Below are positions 42,001 to 45,000 of a stretch of DNA of 64,000 bases, piece by piece. The stretch's first letter is position 1, and each line of letters begins with the position of its first letter. Both the position numbers and the translations under genes were made by a program. The notes under the pieces are model-generated. The model ran no database searches. It worked only from the letters and a program-made list of their open reading frames with translations, and was not told where the DNA came from. The DNA comes from Macrocystis pyrifera (taxonomy: Eukaryota; Sar; Phaeophyceae; Laminariales; Laminariaceae), in the NCBI GenBank assembly GCA_031763025.1, contig JASSKH010000017.1, positions 3,371,924 through 3,435,923 of the forward strand, read 5' to 3'.

Positions 42001-45000
42001 TAACCACAGCAGATACGCCTGTGTCAACGCACTTAAAAACTATATCGGGGTTCGGTGAGTATCCATTCCCGATACACGTACGTTCCCAGTGACATTTGTC
42101 TTCCCCTCCGAGCGCGATGTCACAACGATCGACATCGAACCGGGCAGAAGAAGAAAGGGTTTTCGCAGCAGTACTCGCTCTATTCGGGTCCTGTACTTCT
42201 CCATTTCTCCGAACGCTAATGAGAGCGCTCTTGCCTCTCCATGGGCACACGATGTCTGCAGCGTTCTGGCCAGGCCGGACAAAGCCAACGTACACGAGGC
42301 AGCTGCGGGGGGGGGCAAGGATTGACACACAAGAAACCGCATGGGTAGGTTTAGCGGCGCCTCCTTCGAGGGTTGGCTTGCGACTACGAAAGACAGAACA
42401 CTTGGGTGGACGGATCAGAGTAACTATTTGCTGAGACGGTAGTGGTACGCAAGATCGTGCGCTTTTTTGTTTGTTTTTGTATCATCACTTTCCTTTCCAC
42501 CTTGACACGTGAGAGTTTTTACCCTCAACGGCCTTCTGGACAAGCCGGGGTCACCCCCCCCCCCCCCCCCCCTCCCCAGGTACGTGCTTTCGTTTTTATC
42601 CGCAGCCGGTCGCCCCGGCGGTCTAGTAGTACCCTCGACTGCTGCTAGAGTTGATTCCGTGAAGTCAAATCCCACCGTGGTGAGAAGTTTTATGTTTTCA
42701 AGACTAAAAAAGGAATCAACAGCTGAGAGCGCGTAGCGTGGGTAGGTACGATTCAACGCGAGTCGACGAGGGAAGAAAGGGCTGAAGTTTTCTCGCGACA
42801 GAAATGAAAGACACAAACCGGGGTGGGGAGGGAGGAGAGAGCCTGTTATGAGACCGCGGATCTGAGTTGCGACTAGGATGCAGAGACAAAAGAAGGCCGA
42901 AGATAACAGACATGAGTAAAAAAACACAAAATTGGATTTGTAAGAATACCGGAATTGTAGGTACCCAAAGTCAATCCAAAATCGCAGCTCTTGACCATAC
43001 TGGCATGATTATATCGTAGCCGCACACCGTGACATCGTGAGGCCATATTGCCATATCAGCACGCGCGAAGCGATAGGCGCCTGCCTGTTACGGTGTTGCG
43101 GAGCTCCAAATTGATCGCGTGGGTCAAACGTGATGGGCTTGATGTGTTGCGCGGTATTGGTACAAAAACGGCATGGTTTCCATTTGGTGCCTTCGCCTCT
43201 CTAAGCGCTTATGTGTACAGGTAATGTGCTGCTACTACTGTACCAGTGTACCAGTACGCGTATCAGCGTTGTTGTAGACGATTTTACATAAGGTATCGGT
43301 CGTGGCTCATCGCCCTAATCTAGCCCAAAAAGGCGTAGTAGCGCAAAACAACGTGAGCCCGGATCTGAGTTACGGAAGAGAGGGAGCTGGAGAGTAGGGC
43401 AAATATAGTCGATTGGACAGGATGGGATAGGGGGGGGGGGGGGGGGGGTTATTGGTTGCTTGCCTTGGTCATTTGAATATTGACCACGCATCCCTTTCGA
43501 GACAGAGCACTGGGGGGGCAAAATACCAGATGTCTCTACAAGTACAGAACGTTGTACCCAGTAGGTGTATATCTGGTACAGCACAACAGGTACAGTGGGT
43601 AGAAAAAAAAAAACACTGACCAAAGCACCGCGGGGTTGTATGTTCACCTCTCTATGTACTCGTACTCGTATTGTAGGTACGAGCCACTGCTACGACGGCT
43701 GTGTCACCACACAGTATGCGATCAATAGTATGCTCTACTACTGCTGTTCGACGTCTATTTATAATCGCCACCCCTCCTTCCAGATATGCTATTATACTAT
43801 TTTGTACTGTACACATTCATACCATACCACGAGTCAGGATACACAGCATGTATTCTGTCCGCCAGCGCGTTGCCGCTGCTATTTTTATACGCCGTATATA
43901 TATGCTTTGGTATACCAGTACCAGTTGACCTGCGTACTTCGAAGTATTGTATTAATAGTGCTGTATCATAGTATGTTCCAAGGTATATTCCAAGTCATTT
44001 TCTGCATTTGTCCGTAGGTCGATCGTGCTCAATTGCCATTTCTCGGCTCAATTGCCATTTCTCGCACTTGCTACGGTTGACGTGCTCACACGTACACTCA
44101 CACTTAAGTATGAACACACCGATCTCGTGTGATCAGCAGGGTGTCGAAATTGCTCGGTACTTGTTACAAGAGTACATTCAGTAATACTGGCAATGACATT
44201 GATATGAACTTGAACAGGAAAAAAATCGTACCGGCAACAAAGGTAGGTACATCCAAGTTACCAGGTAGACGTTACCAGTTGCATACGACGGACCGAGGGA
44301 AGCACGAACTTCAAGCATATTCCGGATGTTTATGTTTGTGGCGCTCGGTCGACGCTGCATGCTAGCACGGGAAGGTACATACGCGTAGCCACACCTCCCT
44401 CGACAACGGAGGCTAAACCCTGACGCATTACTCATACATACTTCGAGGTATAATTCGAAGTATGATATTTGTAAAAAATACCAGCAGGTACAATATAGTT
44501 AGTGTACCTGTGGTACTCAGTTTGTTCAAGGTCTCCTGTACTAGTGTTCCGAGCTATTGAGCTATATGTCGGTGACCAGAAGCACCTAGTGAGGAACGTC
44601 TGAAGCTCTCGGATGAGGTCATCGGTGATGAGGTCGATTGTGTCGGCCAGCTTCCGGCCCTCACAGAGCGCCTTGACCCGACAACGAGACTCCCCGCTGT
44701 GCCTGCCTCATGGCCAGGCCATTCTCGTCCTCGAGGTTGTAGATCTCGTCGCTGTCAAATCTCCCCACCAGTGTGGCTTCTCGCTGACGACGCCCGGCAA
44801 CGAGAGCGGCAACTCGTTCTTGCTCCAGGCGAACCTGCAACGGGTGGTGGCATAAGCAAGGCCCGACGCTCTCGGTACCGCTGACTTACATCAATTTTTG
44901 TGGTTGTCGTTGTTGGATACTTGGTGTCAGAGGATATTGGACGAAAGGGTCTCAAAGATACGAACGGTTAGGAAGTTGGATATGTATGTGTGCGGAAAGA

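Noticed and set aside
42424..42927. 167-codon minus-strand frame upstream of exon 3
   Set aside because: It spans a family J repeat and a poly-C run; exon 2 joins exon 3 in phase without it.
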